A stretch of 64,000 nucleotides of DNA from Salinisphaera sp. Q1T1-3 (GTDB taxonomy: Bacteria; Pseudomonadota; Gammaproteobacteria; Nevskiales; Salinisphaeraceae): assembly GCF_003602005.1 (NCBI RefSeq), contig NZ_QZWD01000001.1, forward strand, positions 1 through 64,000. Reading direction: 5' to 3'. Shown here one piece after another: positions 35,019 through 44,137 of this stretch. Made by a program: the position numbers and the translations under genes. Numbering within the stretch: the first letter of the stretch is position 1; every line of letters begins with the position of its first letter. The notes under the pieces are model-generated. The model made no database searches. It saw nothing but the letters and a program-made list of their open reading frames with translations, and was not told the origin of the DNA.

Positions 35019-35326
35019 GGGCCTGTTGATGTTTTGTGCGAGCGCCTTTTCGTCGAGAGACCGCCGTGTGTCCGGCAAGGCGCGAGTCGCCGATCGTGGC
35101 GCGCCACGATCCAGACGCGCAACGCCGCGGGGCGCCCATCGTCGATTTTTCATGGGCGGCCCACCCCGAAGGGACAAGCGCCCCAAAATCAAGAACAAGA
35201 CGGCAATACAGCGTTCTAGCCCGCTGGCGCAGAATGACACGCTATGCGTGCTATGCCTCGTCTTGCCGCCCATCGTCAATTTCAGGGCGCACTTGGCGCG
35301 GACTCGCACGAAACATCAACAGGCCC
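35019..35326 (+). repeat. CTAG-associated dispersed repeat, copy F (best-preserved)
   Basis: Starts GGGCCTGTTGATGTTTTGTG and ends CACGAAACATCAACAGGCCC followed by TAG, giving terminal inverted repeats of about 24 bases with one or two mismatches. Inside, in order: CTTTTCGTCGAGAGACCGCC, the perfect palindrome ATCGTGGCG-CGCCACGAT (about 35092-35109), a GCCCAT...ATGGGC hairpin, GGGACAAGCGCCCCAAAATC, CAATACAGCGTTCTAGCCCG and GCCCATCGTCAATTTCAGGG. Left flank is CCA instead of CTA. It lies between yccA and the hybrid kinase; the rest of 34775-35362 shows nothing. Confidence 0.9.
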
Positions 35327-35362
35327 TAGGCTGCGGTCTGGGGAGTCCGATTCGGATCGCGA

Positions 35363-38300
35363 ATGCAGTCGGTAAAGCACGGCCCGGCAGAGGCTGTTTC
35401 GAGACAGGGGATCAGCCTGCGGACACGTCTGATGGGCGCGTTCATCATCATCCTGGCGATGTTCGCCCTGGCGGGCATCGTGAGTGTGTGGGCTTTCTAT
35501 GGCGTCGAGCGGGCCGCGACCGAAGCATCGAGTCTGAATGATGTCCGTGCCGATCTCGACGGACTGGAGATTTCCGTCGTGCGTCAGGAAGGCGCGCTGC
35601 GCGGACTGGTGCTGAGCGGCGGTAACCAGCGTTATCTGGACACGCTGAGCGACATGAGTGGTCGCATCGACGAACAGCTCGCCGGATTGCAGGCGCTGAC
35701 GCTGTGGTCGGCCGGCGAGATCCAGAGCCTGAATGCGCTGCAGACGCTCGAGAAGAAATGGCGCTACACCGTGGCCCAACCGATCATGGCCAAGATTCAG
35801 CGTGGCGAACTGGCATCGGCGCGCCAGACATTGAACGACGGCGCCAGTCTGTCGATCTACGACCCGATGCGCGATGCATTGTCGACATTCCGGCATACCG
35901 TCAATAACGCACTCGACGTGCGACAGACCGAGCTGGCGGCACAGGAACGGGCCGCGCGCACAACCCTGATCGGTATGCTCGTCTTCGCGATCCTGGTCGG
36001 GCTGGCGGCTATCTGGATGACGCAGCGCCGCGTCACGAGTCCGCTGGCCGCTCTGACGGCAACGACTGAGCGGCTGACCCGCGGCGAGCGCGATCTGGGC
36101 GTTGCGCATCAGGACCAGCGAGACGAGATCGGGACGCTGGCGCGTGCGATCGAGCGCTTCCGGCTCGGCCTGATCACACAGGATCGACAGAGCTGGGTCG
36201 GGGATCATCGCGGCCGGCTGGTCGCGATGATGCACGACTTCGAGGATGACAAGGCGCTGGCCGAGGCGCTGCTCGCCGAAATCGCGCCGTTGATGGGGGC
36301 CGGAGCCGCCGCGTTGCTCGCCCCGATTTCCGCGGGCGCCGATGACGACGAAACGCGCGCTTTTCACGCGCTCGCCTGCTACGGCTGCAGCCGGCCCGCG
36401 GACTGGCAGGTGCGGCCCGGCGAAGGCCTGATCGGCCAGGTCCTGGTGAATCCGCGGCCGCTCACGCTCGACGGGGTGCCGTCTGAATATGCTGCGATCG
36501 AGACCGCAACGGGCGCGGCCCGCCCACGGCTCGTGATGATCGCCCCGGCCGAGGTCGGCGGGCACGTCGAGGCGGTGCTTGAGCTCGCGCTGTTCGAGCC
36601 TCCGAGCCCGTGGGCGCTCGAATTGTTCGAATCGATTCTGCCCAACGCCGCGCTGGCATTGCTTGCGTTGGCACGTGGGCGACGGACGCGGACGCTGCTC
36701 GCCGAATCGCAGGCCCGGACCGAGGCGCTGCGCGAGTCCGAAACCGCGCTGCGACGCCAGCAGAACGCGATGCAGGAGGCCAATGCCGAACTGCGCGCCC
36801 AGAGCGAAGAACTCGGCGCCCAGGCTGAGGAGCTTCGAGCCTCGGAAGAGGCGCTCAAGGTCCAGTCGGATGCCCTGCAGGCGACCAATGAAGAACTGCG
36901 GACCAAGCAGGAGATCATGAGCGGACAGCAGGAGGAGCTGTCGCGCATGAACACCGAGGCGCGCGAACGGGCCGACGCACTGGCTCGGGCGAATCAGTAC
37001 AAGTCGGAATTCCTGGCCAACATGTCGCATGAGCTGCGCACGCCGCTCAACAGCCTGTTGATCCTGTCGCGCAGTCTTGCCGATAACGACGAAGGCAATC
37101 TGGACCCGGAACAGGTCGAGGCAGCCACGATCATCCATGAATCGGGCAGCAATCTGCTGGCATTGATCAACGATATTCTCGATCTATCGAAGATCGAGGC
37201 CGGCAAGATGACGGTTTCGCCGATGCCGACAGCGATTTCCGCACTGGTGCGGCGTATCGAGCGCGATTTTACTCACGTGGCCCAGCGCAAAGGCCTCCGG
37301 TTCGCGGTGGACGTCGCCGATGGCGCGCCGGCCGAAGTTGTCACCGACAGCGGCAAGCTCGAGCAGATCGTGCGCAATCTGGTGAGCAATGCGATCAAGT
37401 TCACCGCCAGCGGCGAGGTGCGGGTGGAAATCGCTCCGGCGCCGGCCGATATTGCGCTGCGGCGCACCGACACGACGGCGGACGCGTTGTTCGCGGTCCA
37501 TGTGATCGATCAGGGCATCGGCATTCCCGAAGCCCGGCTGGAGCAGATTTTCCAGGCATTCGAACAGGTCGATGCGAGCACGAGCCGTCATTACGGCGGT
37601 ACCGGGCTCGGCTTGTCGATCTCGCGTGAGCTCACGAGCCTGCTGGGCGGCGAAATCCACGTTCGCAGCCGGCTCGGCGAGGGCAGTCGCTTCACAGCCC
37701 TCGTCGCCCGACGGCTGCCGATTGACGAGATCGGCTCGTCGGTCAGCGTTGAGGCGCTCGAACCGGGCCATACCGGCGATACCGCACGGCCAGCGCCGGA
37801 TACCGGCGTCCCCTCGGCCGACCGAGGGGACGTGGCGACGTCACGCGCGCGTCCGTTGTTGCTGATCATCGACGACGACACGACATTCGCCCGCGTAGTG
37901 CGCGATGTGGCGCACCAGCGCGGTTTCGACGTGGCGAGTGCGTTCGACGGAGAGCGCGGACTGGATATCGCCCGGCAGAGCACGCCCGATGCCATCGTGC
38001 TGGATCTGGGGCTGCCCGGCATGGACGGCTGGGCCGTGCTCGATCGCCTCAAGGCCAGTGCGCGCACGCGCGAGATTCCGGTGCATATCGTCTCGGCAGC
38101 CGACGACCCCGGTCAGGCGCGGCGGGCCGGGGCGGTCGGTTATCTGCAGAAGCCGATCGCGCAAGCGGATCTCGATACCCTGTTCACTCGCGCAGAGACA
38201 TTGAGCGGCCGGCCTGCCCAGCGGATTCTCGTCATCGACGACGATCAGGACGCGCAGACCGCCATCGGCCATCTGTTGCGCCGCGAGGCGATCGAGATCA

Positions 38301-39034
38301 CGCCGGAGACCACCGGCGCCGCCGGACTCGCGGCGCTCGATACCGGTACGTACGACTGTATCGTGCTGGATCTGCATCTGCCTGACATCAACGGTTTCGA
38401 TCTGTTGGAGCGTATCGCCACGCGGCCGAACAGTCCGCCGGTGGTCGTCTACTCCGGTCGCGAGCTGTCTGACGAGGAAGTGGCACGGTTGCGGGCGCAT
38501 ACCGACAGCATCGTCATCAAGGGCTCGCACGCACAGGATCGTCTGCTCGACGAGATCTCGTTGTTCTTCCATCGGCTGATCGATGATGACCAGACGCCGA
38601 CCAGGGCCGCCGGCCTGCCGGTTGCGCCAGTGGCCACACCGATTCCGCCGGATGAGCGCCGGGATCTGACCGGCACCACCGCGCTACTCGTCGACGACGA
38701 CATGCGCAACACCTTTGCTCTGTCACGCGTGCTTCGCACCACCGGTCTGAAAGTGCTCATGGCGGCCGATGGCTTCAAGGCGCTCGACCAGCTCGCGGCC
38801 AACGACGATGTCGCGGTGGTGCTCATGGACATCATGATGCCGGGCATGGACGGCTACGAGACGATCCGACGGATCCGGGCTCAGGAGGCGTACAAGGATC
38901 TGCCGATCATCGCGCTCACGGCCAAGGCCATGCCGGGCGATCGCGAGAAATGCCTGGCGGCCGGGGCCGACGATTATCTGACCAAACCGCTGGATACGGA
39001 TCTGCTGATCACACGGGTCGAGGCGCTCGTATGA
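35363..39034 (+). CDS. Hybrid sensor histidine kinase with HAMP, GAF and three receiver domains
   Basis: 1223 residues. Membrane helix about 22-46, periplasmic four-helix (CHASE3-like) sensor to about 200, second helix about 200-220, HAMP 221-275, a GAF-like domain about 290-435, a long coiled coil about 440-545, HisKA with H556 in MSHELRTPLN, HATPase_c (NLVSNAIKFT, GIGIPEARLEQIFQAFEQ, GGTGLGLSI) to about 780, then three receivers with acceptor Asp near 881 (VLDLGLPGMDG), 1003 (VLDLHLPDING) and 1156 (LMDIMMPGMDG). The coil contains GAQAEELRAS (485-494), an exact match to the chemoreceptor methylation-site pattern. The gene overlaps cheR by four bases and heads a cheR-cheB-diguanylate cyclase operon. 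The stimulus is unknown. Confidence 0.9.
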   Translation: MQSVKHGPAEAVSRQGISLRTRLMGAFIIILAMFALAGIVSVWAFYGVERAATEASSLNDVRADLDGLEISVVRQEGALRGLVLSGGNQRYLDTLSDMSGRIDEQLAGLQALTLWSAGEIQSLNALQTLEKKWRYTVAQPIMAKIQRGELASARQTLNDGASLSIYDPMRDALSTFRHTVNNALDVRQTELAAQERAARTTLIGMLVFAILVGLAAIWMTQRRVTSPLAALTATTERLTRGERDLGVAHQDQRDEIGTLARAIERFRLGLITQDRQSWVGDHRGRLVAMMHDFEDDKALAEALLAEIAPLMGAGAAALLAPISAGADDDETRAFHALACYGCSRPADWQVRPGEGLIGQVLVNPRPLTLDGVPSEYAAIETATGAARPRLVMIAPAEVGGHVEAVLELALFEPPSPWALELFESILPNAALALLALARGRRTRTLLAESQARTEALRESETALRRQQNAMQEANAELRAQSEELGAQAEELRASEEALKVQSDALQATNEELRTKQEIMSGQQEELSRMNTEARERADALARANQYKSEFLANMSHELRTPLNSLLILSRSLADNDEGNLDPEQVEAATIIHESGSNLLALINDILDLSKIEAGKMTVSPMPTAISALVRRIERDFTHVAQRKGLRFAVDVADGAPAEVVTDSGKLEQIVRNLVSNAIKFTASGEVRVEIAPAPADIALRRTDTTADALFAVHVIDQGIGIPEARLEQIFQAFEQVDASTSRHYGGTGLGLSISRELTSLLGGEIHVRSRLGEGSRFTALVARRLPIDEIGSSVSVEALEPGHTGDTARPAPDTGVPSADRGDVATSRARPLLLIIDDDTTFARVVRDVAHQRGFDVASAFDGERGLDIARQSTPDAIVLDLGLPGMDGWAVLDRLKASARTREIPVHIVSAADDPGQARRAGAVGYLQKPIAQADLDTLFTRAETLSGRPAQRILVIDDDQDAQTAIGHLLRREAIEITPETTGAAGLAALDTGTYDCIVLDLHLPDINGFDLLERIATRPNSPPVVVYSGRELSDEEVARLRAHTDSIVIKGSHAQDRLLDEISLFFHRLIDDDQTPTRAAGLPVAPVATPIPPDERRDLTGTTALLVDDDMRNTFALSRVLRTTGLKVLMAADGFKALDQLAANDDVAVVLMDIMMPGMDGYETIRRIRAQEAYKDLPIIALTAKAMPGDREKCLAAGADDYLTKPLDTDLLITRVEALV

Positions 39035-39906
39035 ACGGGTTTCAGCCGCGCGGTGATGGCGGCGGCGAACTCTCGGCGCTGGATCTCGAGGAGCAGGTTC
39101 TGGATGTCTTCGTCCAGGCGCTACGGATCCGTCATGGCTACGATTTTTCCGGCTATGCACGCGCTTCGCTCAAGCGACGAGTGCGCCAGTTGGCCAGCGA
39201 TCTCGAGGTCGCGCGTATCGGGGATCTGATTCCACGCCTGCTTTACGAGCCGGCGCTGTGCGACACCATCATCGAGCATCTGTCGGTCCCCGTGTCAGAT
39301 CTGTTCCGCGATCCCTGGGTCTTTGCCTCCTTGCGTGAAAAGGTGATGCCGGTCCTGGCGTCGTGGCCGCGCATCAACGTCTGGCAGGCCGGCTGTGCGT
39401 ACGGCGAGGAAGTCTTCTCGCTGGCCATCATGCTTTTCGAATGCGGCCTGGCGCGGCGCTCGCAGATCTATGCGACCGACATCAACGACCATGCGCTGGA
39501 AAAGGCGGCCGAGGGCATCTTCGGTGTCGAGCGTCTGGCAGATTTCGAGTCGAACTACCGGGCCGCCGGCGGCACCGCCGCACTCTCGGACTATTATCAT
39601 GCGCGCTACGCGCTGCTGCGCATGCGCCGCGAGCTTGGCGAACGGGTCACATTCGCGCATCACAATCTCGTGACCGACGGCGTTTTCGCCGAAGCGCACA
39701 TGATTCTCTGTCGCAACGTGTTGATCTATTTTTCCCAGCCGCTCAAGGATCGTGTGGTCAAGCTGTTTGCCGACAGCCTCGTGCATGGCGGTTTTCTCGT
39801 GCTTGGAGACAAGGAGACGCTGCAATTCTCGCGCTACGCGGACTGTTTCTCTCCCGTGGATGAGCAGGCCCGCATCTATCGGCTTCGCCGGCGGGCCCAT
39901 GCGTAG
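39031..39906 (+). CDS. CheR-type protein-glutamate O-methyltransferase
   Basis: 291 residues, from the ATG that overlaps the kinase stop (ATGA). N-terminal CheR helical domain (YDFSGYARASLKRRVRQL, the basic region used in substrate recognition) and the SAM-binding domain: VWQAGCAYGEEVFSLAIML (motif I, the G-CA-GEE-YS-A pattern), YATDINDHALEKA, and MILCRNVLIYFSQPLKDRVV. Family members methylate glutamates of chemoreceptors. No chemoreceptor gene is nearby, so the target may be the coiled coil of the kinase encoded just upstream (inference). No C-terminal TPR or pentapeptide-binding extension is present. Confidence 0.9.
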   Translation: MNGFQPRGDGGGELSALDLEEQVLDVFVQALRIRHGYDFSGYARASLKRRVRQLASDLEVARIGDLIPRLLYEPALCDTIIEHLSVPVSDLFRDPWVFASLREKVMPVLASWPRINVWQAGCAYGEEVFSLAIMLFECGLARRSQIYATDINDHALEKAAEGIFGVERLADFESNYRAAGGTAALSDYYHARYALLRMRRELGERVTFAHHNLVTDGVFAEAHMILCRNVLIYFSQPLKDRVVKLFADSLVHGGFLVLGDKETLQFSRYADCFSPVDEQARIYRLRRRAHA

Positions 39907-40492
39907 AGCCCGATGTGCGGCTCTGGCGATCGGCGGCTCGGCCGGTAGTCTGCCGGTCATCCGGGGGTTGATCGCCGCGCTGCCATGCGAGATGTCGCTG
40001 GCAGTCGTGGTGTGCATGCATACGAGTGCGCACGTGATTGACGATCTGTGCGCGGTACTGGGCGATACGGCGACGGTTTCAGTGGTCGAGGCGATCGACG
40101 GTGCCGCGGTCGAGCCCGGGCGGGTCTATATCGCCCCCGGTGGGTATCACTTGCTGGTGGAACGCAAGGCACGTTTCGCGCTTTGTGCCGGCCAGCGCAT
40201 CAACCATGTGCGGCCGGCGATCGATGTCCTGTTCGAAACCATGGCAGAGGCCTATCGTGGCCGTCTGGCCGGCATTCTGCTGTCTGGTCGTAATCACGAC
40301 GGGGCGATCGGGCTCACGCGCATCCGGGCGTTGGGTGGCCACGTACGCGTCCAGGATCCGGAGACAGCCGAGGCGCCTGAAATGCCGCGGGCGGCTCTGG
40401 CACTGGCCGCCCCCGACGGGCAAAATTCACCGGACGAACTGCAGAAGTTCGTGCGAGCGCTGGCATGGATCGGCCCGATTTCTGATGCGTGA
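39899..40492 (+). CDS. CheB-type protein-glutamate methylesterase (no receiver domain)
   Basis: 197 residues: only the CheB catalytic domain. The catalytic triad is visible: Ser in AIGGSAGSLPV (S14-16 region), His in VVCMHTSAHVID, Asp in SGRNHDGAIGLTRIRALGG, plus YIAPGGYHLLVE. The usual N-terminal receiver that gates CheB is missing, so its control must come from elsewhere, for example one of the three receivers of the kinase or the receiver of the next gene. Starts eight bases inside cheR. It should hydrolyse the methyl esters made by the neighbouring CheR. Confidence 0.88.
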   Translation: MRRARCAALAIGGSAGSLPVIRGLIAALPCEMSLAVVVCMHTSAHVIDDLCAVLGDTATVSVVEAIDGAAVEPGRVYIAPGGYHLLVERKARFALCAGQRINHVRPAIDVLFETMAEAYRGRLAGILLSGRNHDGAIGLTRIRALGGHVRVQDPETAEAPEMPRAALALAAPDGQNSPDELQKFVRALAWIGPISDA

Positions 40493-41513
40493 CCCTCAAA
40501 CTGCCACGGTAGCGGCGCCCAAGGTGCTGGTAGTCGATGATCTCTATGCCAATCGATTGTCGATGCGGCATATCCTGTCCGGTCTCCACGTCGAGATCGT
40601 CGAGGCAGACAGCGGCAATCAAGCGTTGGCCGCCTGTCTGGATCACGAATTCGCCCTGATCCTGCTCGATGTTCAGATGCCCGGCATGGACGGGGTCGAG
40701 GTCGCCGAGCTGATCCAGGGCGACGACCAGCTCCGCGAGACCCCGATCATTTTCGTGACCGCGGGGGCGACCGAGGACATGGACCGACTCAAGGGCTATG
40801 ACGTCGGAGCCGTGGACTACATCAGCAAGCCGCTCAATCCGGGGTTGCTCGCGGCCAAGGTCCGTAATTTCCTCGAGCTTTACGCCAATCGGTGTGCGCT
40901 CGTACAGGCCATGGCGGATCTGACCGAACGCAATGCGCAGCTCCAGGCCGAAGTCGAGCGCCGCAAGGCAGCCGAGGCCCGTGCCCAGCGTCTGGCCACA
41001 CACGATGCCCTCACCGGGTTGCCGAATCGGCTGCTGTTTCTCGACCGGCTTCGCCAGGCCATGGCGCGGGCCGATCGCGGCCGACGCCCGTTCGCACTCG
41101 GCTACCTGGATCTGGACGGTTTCAAGCCGGTCAACGATACCCACGGCCATCGGGCCGGGGATCATCTGCTCGAGTCGCTGGCGGCCCGCATGACCGGTCG
41201 ATTACGCCAGTGCGATACGGTCGCCAGGCTTGGCGGCGACGAATTCGCGGTGCTGTTTGATGGGGTTGCCGATGGCTCGACCGCCGAGGCCTTGGCCGAA
41301 ACGCTACGCGCCGAGATCGTCCGGCCGGTTGCCATGATCGCCGATGACGGCGGGGCGCCGGTCTCGTTACAGGTTGATTCGAGCCTGGGCATCGCGCTCT
41401 ATCCGGGCGATGCCGAGGGGCCGGATGCGCTCATGCATCAGGCCGATTGTGCGCTGTACGAAGCCAAGGCCGGCGGCAAGGGGCGTGTCCGGATTCATAA
41501 TCAGACTGCCTGA
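40485..41513 (+). CDS. Response regulator with GGDEF diguanylate cyclase domain
   Basis: 342 residues. Receiver domain (VLVVDDLYANRLSMRHIL, acceptor Asp in ILLDVQMPGMDG about residue 61, Lys in DYISKPLN) of the PleD/WspR kind, a short coiled coil (about 135-165), and a GGDEF domain: THDALTGLPNRLLFLDRL, DLDGFKPVNDTHGHRAGD, the intact active site RLGGDEFAVLF. The inhibitory site RxxD is present as RQCD five residues before GGDEF, so product inhibition by cyclic di-GMP is expected. Overlaps cheB by eight bases; last gene of the kinase-cheR-cheB-cyclase unit, making cyclic di-GMP the probable output. Confidence 0.92.
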   Translation: MRDPQTATVAAPKVLVVDDLYANRLSMRHILSGLHVEIVEADSGNQALAACLDHEFALILLDVQMPGMDGVEVAELIQGDDQLRETPIIFVTAGATEDMDRLKGYDVGAVDYISKPLNPGLLAAKVRNFLELYANRCALVQAMADLTERNAQLQAEVERRKAAEARAQRLATHDALTGLPNRLLFLDRLRQAMARADRGRRPFALGYLDLDGFKPVNDTHGHRAGDHLLESLAARMTGRLRQCDTVARLGGDEFAVLFDGVADGSTAEALAETLRAEIVRPVAMIADDGGAPVSLQVDSSLGIALYPGDAEGPDALMHQADCALYEAKAGGKGRVRIHNQTA

Positions 41514-41579
41514 GGTGCCGGCTATATCCCGTCATGCCGACTGCCGGTCGGAACGACGGCCGGTTCCGGGATACGAGGT

Positions 41580-41873
41580 TTATTCGTCGGCGGCCGGCTG
41601 TTCCGCGTCGAATGGGGCCAGGGTGTCGGTATCGTTCTGGCTGATCAGCTGATCGACCCGTAGCTCCGCGGATTTCAGCATCGCCTGGCACTGGCGGGCC
41701 AGCGTGACGCCTCGTTCGAACTGAGCCAGCGCGTCCTCTAGCGAAATCTCGCCGGTCTCAAGGCTTTCCACGAGCGATTCGAGCTCATCGACCGAGGATT
41801 CGAACGCCGCGAGCGGCGGTGCGTCTTCGTCGTTGGGGGCGGCTGAGACGGCGTCGGTGTCTTGATCGGTCAT
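41580..41873 (-). CDS. xseB: Exodeoxyribonuclease VII small subunit
   Basis: 97 residues. FESSVDELESLVESLETGEISLEDALAQFERGV, cited in part as LVESLETGEISLEDALAQFE, and LARQCQAMLKSAELRVDQLI are the helical hairpin typical of XseB. It binds the large subunit XseA in several copies to form the single-strand exonuclease. The N-terminal 20 residues and the C-terminal 15 are acidic extensions. Unlike in E. coli there is no ispA/dxs downstream; it stands alone, convergent with the cyclase gene and divergent from parE (127 bases). Confidence 0.92.
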   Translation of the reverse strand: MTDQDTDAVSAAPNDEDAPPLAAFESSVDELESLVESLETGEISLEDALAQFERGVTLARQCQAMLKSAELRVDQLISQNDTDTLAPFDAEQPAADE

Positions 41874-42000
41874 GAGACGACGTGGGGTCTGGTCGAATGG
41901 CAGGCTCGATTCTAACCGGCCTGAGGCACAGCGGGGGTTTCTTGCCAGTCGCGGGCGCTTGACTTAACGTGCCGCCAACTCCATTTGCCGCACACGAGAC

Positions 42001-43914
42001 GTGATGGCCAGCCAATACGATGCCGCCGATATCGAGGTGCTCTCCGGGCTCGACCCGGTGCGTAAGCGCCCGGGCATGTTCACCGAAACGTCCCGCCCGA
42101 ACCATCTCGCGCAGGAAGTCATCGACAACAGTGTCGACGAGGCACTGGCCGGTCATGCCAAATCGATCGAAGTCACACTGCATGCCGACGGTAGCCTGTC
42201 CGTGGTCGACGACGGCCGTGGCATGCCGGTCGATACGCACAGCCAGCACGGGGTATCCGGGGTCGAACTGATCCTGACCCGGTTGCACGCGGGCGGCAAA
42301 TTCTCGAGCAAGAACTATCAGTATTCGGGTGGCCTGCACGGGGTCGGCGTTTCGGTGGTCAACGCGCTGTCGACCGAACTGGTGGTCCAGGTCTGGCGCG
42401 ACGCCAAACATTACGAGATGCGTTTCGCCAACGGTGAGAAGACCAGCGATCTGGCGGTCATCGGGCAGTGCGCGAAAAGCCGTACCGGCACGATGCTGCG
42501 TTTCACGCCGGATACGCATTATTTCGATAATCCGCGGATCGCCACGCCGCGCCTGAAGCATCTGCTGCGGGCCAAGGCCGTGCTTTGTCCGAACCTGAAG
42601 GTCCGCTTCGTCGACGAGGCAGCGCAGGAAGACATCGTCTGGCAATACGCCGATGGGCTGGCCGATTACATGGCCGATGCGCTCGAGGGCGTGGACACTG
42701 TCATCGCGCCGGCGTTTACCGGCGGCGAGAACGAAGGCGGCCAGACCGTCGACTGGGCGCTGACCTGGATCGCCCCGGACCAGCCCGGCGTGGACGGCGT
42801 GACCGAGTCCTACGTCAATCTCATCCCCACCGCGTCGGGCGGCACCCACGTCAACGGCCTGCGCACGGGCCTCACCGAGGCCGTGCGCGAGTTCTGCGAG
42901 TTCCGGAACCTGTTGCCACGCGGCGTCAAGATCACGCCGGAGGACGTGTGGTCGGGCTGCACCTATGTGCTGTCGGTCAAGATGAGCGAGCCGCAGTTCT
43001 CCGGCCAGACGAAGGAACGTCTGTCCTCGCGTGATATCAGCGGGTTCGTCTCGAATGCGGTCAAGGATGCCTTCTCGCTTTGGCTCAACCGCCATGCCGA
43101 GACCGGCGAGACACTGGCCCAGATCATCATCGGCAATGCCCAGGCGCGCGCCAAGAGCGCGAAGAAGGTCAAGCGCAAGAAAGTCACCCAGGGGCCGGCG
43201 CTGCCGGGCAAGCTCACCGATTGCGTGACCGACGACCCGACGCGCTCGGAGTTGTTTCTCGTGGAGGGCGACTCGGCCGGCGGCTCGGCCAAGCAGGCGC
43301 GCGATCGTAATTTCCAGGCCGTGATGCCGCTGCGCGGCAAGATTCTCAACGCCTGGGAGGTCGAGGCCGCCGATATCATGGCCTCCAACGAGATCCATGA
43401 TATTTCCGTGGCGCTCGGGCTTGAGCCCGGTTCCGAAAATCTCGAGCGCCTGCGCTATAACAAGGTCTGCATTCTGGCGGATGCCGATTCCGATGGATTG
43501 CACATCGCCACGCTGCTCTGTGCCCTGTTCGTCAAACACTTCCGACCGCTGGTCGCCCGCGGCCATGTCTTCGTCGCGATGCCGCCGCTGTTTCGGATCG
43601 ATGCCGGCAAGGAAGTCTTCTATGCGCTCGATCGCGACGAACGCGATGCGACCATCAAGCGCCTGGAAAACGAAAAGAAACAGCGCAAGATCAGCGTGAC
43701 CCGGTTCAAGGGGCTGGGTGAAATGAGCGCTCTGCAATTGCGCGAGACCACCATGGCGCCGGACACCCGCCGCCTCGTCCAGCTCGGTATCGAGCCGGAG
43801 GATGGCGCGACCGTGGGCGTGGACGAACTGCTCGACATGCTGCTGGCAAAAAAACGGGCCGCCGATCGCCGGGACTGGCTGGAGGCACGCGGTCACGAGG
43901 CGGAAGTCGACTAG
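42001..43914 (+). CDS. parE: DNA topoisomerase IV subunit B
   Basis: 637 residues. GHKL ATPase (EVIDNSVDEALAGHAKSI, VVDDGRGMPVDTH, YQYSGGLHGVGVSVVNALS), transducer domain and TOPRIM with LFLVEGDSAGGSAKQARDR and the metal-binding DADSDG. GYSGVE-type and GLHGVG sequence details and the short length distinguish ParE from GyrB. With ParC it decatenates sister chromosomes. The TAG stop (43912-43914) is formed at the edge of dispersed repeat copy G. parC follows 617 bases downstream in the same direction, an unusual gap partly filled by the repeat. Confidence 0.97.
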   Translation: MMASQYDAADIEVLSGLDPVRKRPGMFTETSRPNHLAQEVIDNSVDEALAGHAKSIEVTLHADGSLSVVDDGRGMPVDTHSQHGVSGVELILTRLHAGGKFSSKNYQYSGGLHGVGVSVVNALSTELVVQVWRDAKHYEMRFANGEKTSDLAVIGQCAKSRTGTMLRFTPDTHYFDNPRIATPRLKHLLRAKAVLCPNLKVRFVDEAAQEDIVWQYADGLADYMADALEGVDTVIAPAFTGGENEGGQTVDWALTWIAPDQPGVDGVTESYVNLIPTASGGTHVNGLRTGLTEAVREFCEFRNLLPRGVKITPEDVWSGCTYVLSVKMSEPQFSGQTKERLSSRDISGFVSNAVKDAFSLWLNRHAETGETLAQIIIGNAQARAKSAKKVKRKKVTQGPALPGKLTDCVTDDPTRSELFLVEGDSAGGSAKQARDRNFQAVMPLRGKILNAWEVEAADIMASNEIHDISVALGLEPGSENLERLRYNKVCILADADSDGLHIATLLCALFVKHFRPLVARGHVFVAMPPLFRIDAGKEVFYALDRDERDATIKRLENEKKQRKISVTRFKGLGEMSALQLRETTMAPDTRRLVQLGIEPEDGATVGVDELLDMLLAKKRAADRRDWLEARGHEAEVD

Positions 43915-44137
43915 GGCCTGTTAATACGTCCCGCGTGCGCCGCGTCGGCGGCTCGGCGTGCGACACGAGGCGGCGGGGCGCCGTGTCGATATGTGACACG
44001 AGCGCGCGGCAACGCAGATTGCGGGACGAGCCGCAGCCCCTCGAATGGCGCCAGGATCGGGCCCCGCGGCGTAGTGCAACTTGCCGAATCGCGATTCTGG
44101 GCAGCAATACGACGCGCGTGGATAGGGCCAACAGGCA
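43914..44137 (+). repeat. Dispersed repeat copy G (R2-type interior)
   Basis: Begins GGGCCTGTTAATACGTCCCG, its first G completing the parE stop TAG within CTAG, and ends GTGGATAGGGCCAACAGGCA. The interior differs from the main family; the last 55 bases (44083-44137) match the reverse complement of 21411-21465. The remainder of the parE-parC gap (to 44531) has one hairpin, CCTTGCC-CACA-GGCAAGG (44188-44205), possibly a parE terminator without U-run, and no gene. Confidence 0.65.

Noticed and set aside
34890-35309. Arginine-rich reading frames beginning MRVRAK..LKLTMGG in several intergenic regions (also near 5572-5871, 10198-10442, 33740-34054)
   Set aside because: They look conserved between places only because they lie in copies of the same DNA repeat; frames shift between copies, several run on into unrelated sequence, and no ribosome-binding site is constant. 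Easily mistaken for a small protein family.
41785-43896. A 703-codon frame antisense to parE and xseB
   Set aside because: Shadow of parE caused by high GC at third positions; no motif and no plausible start.
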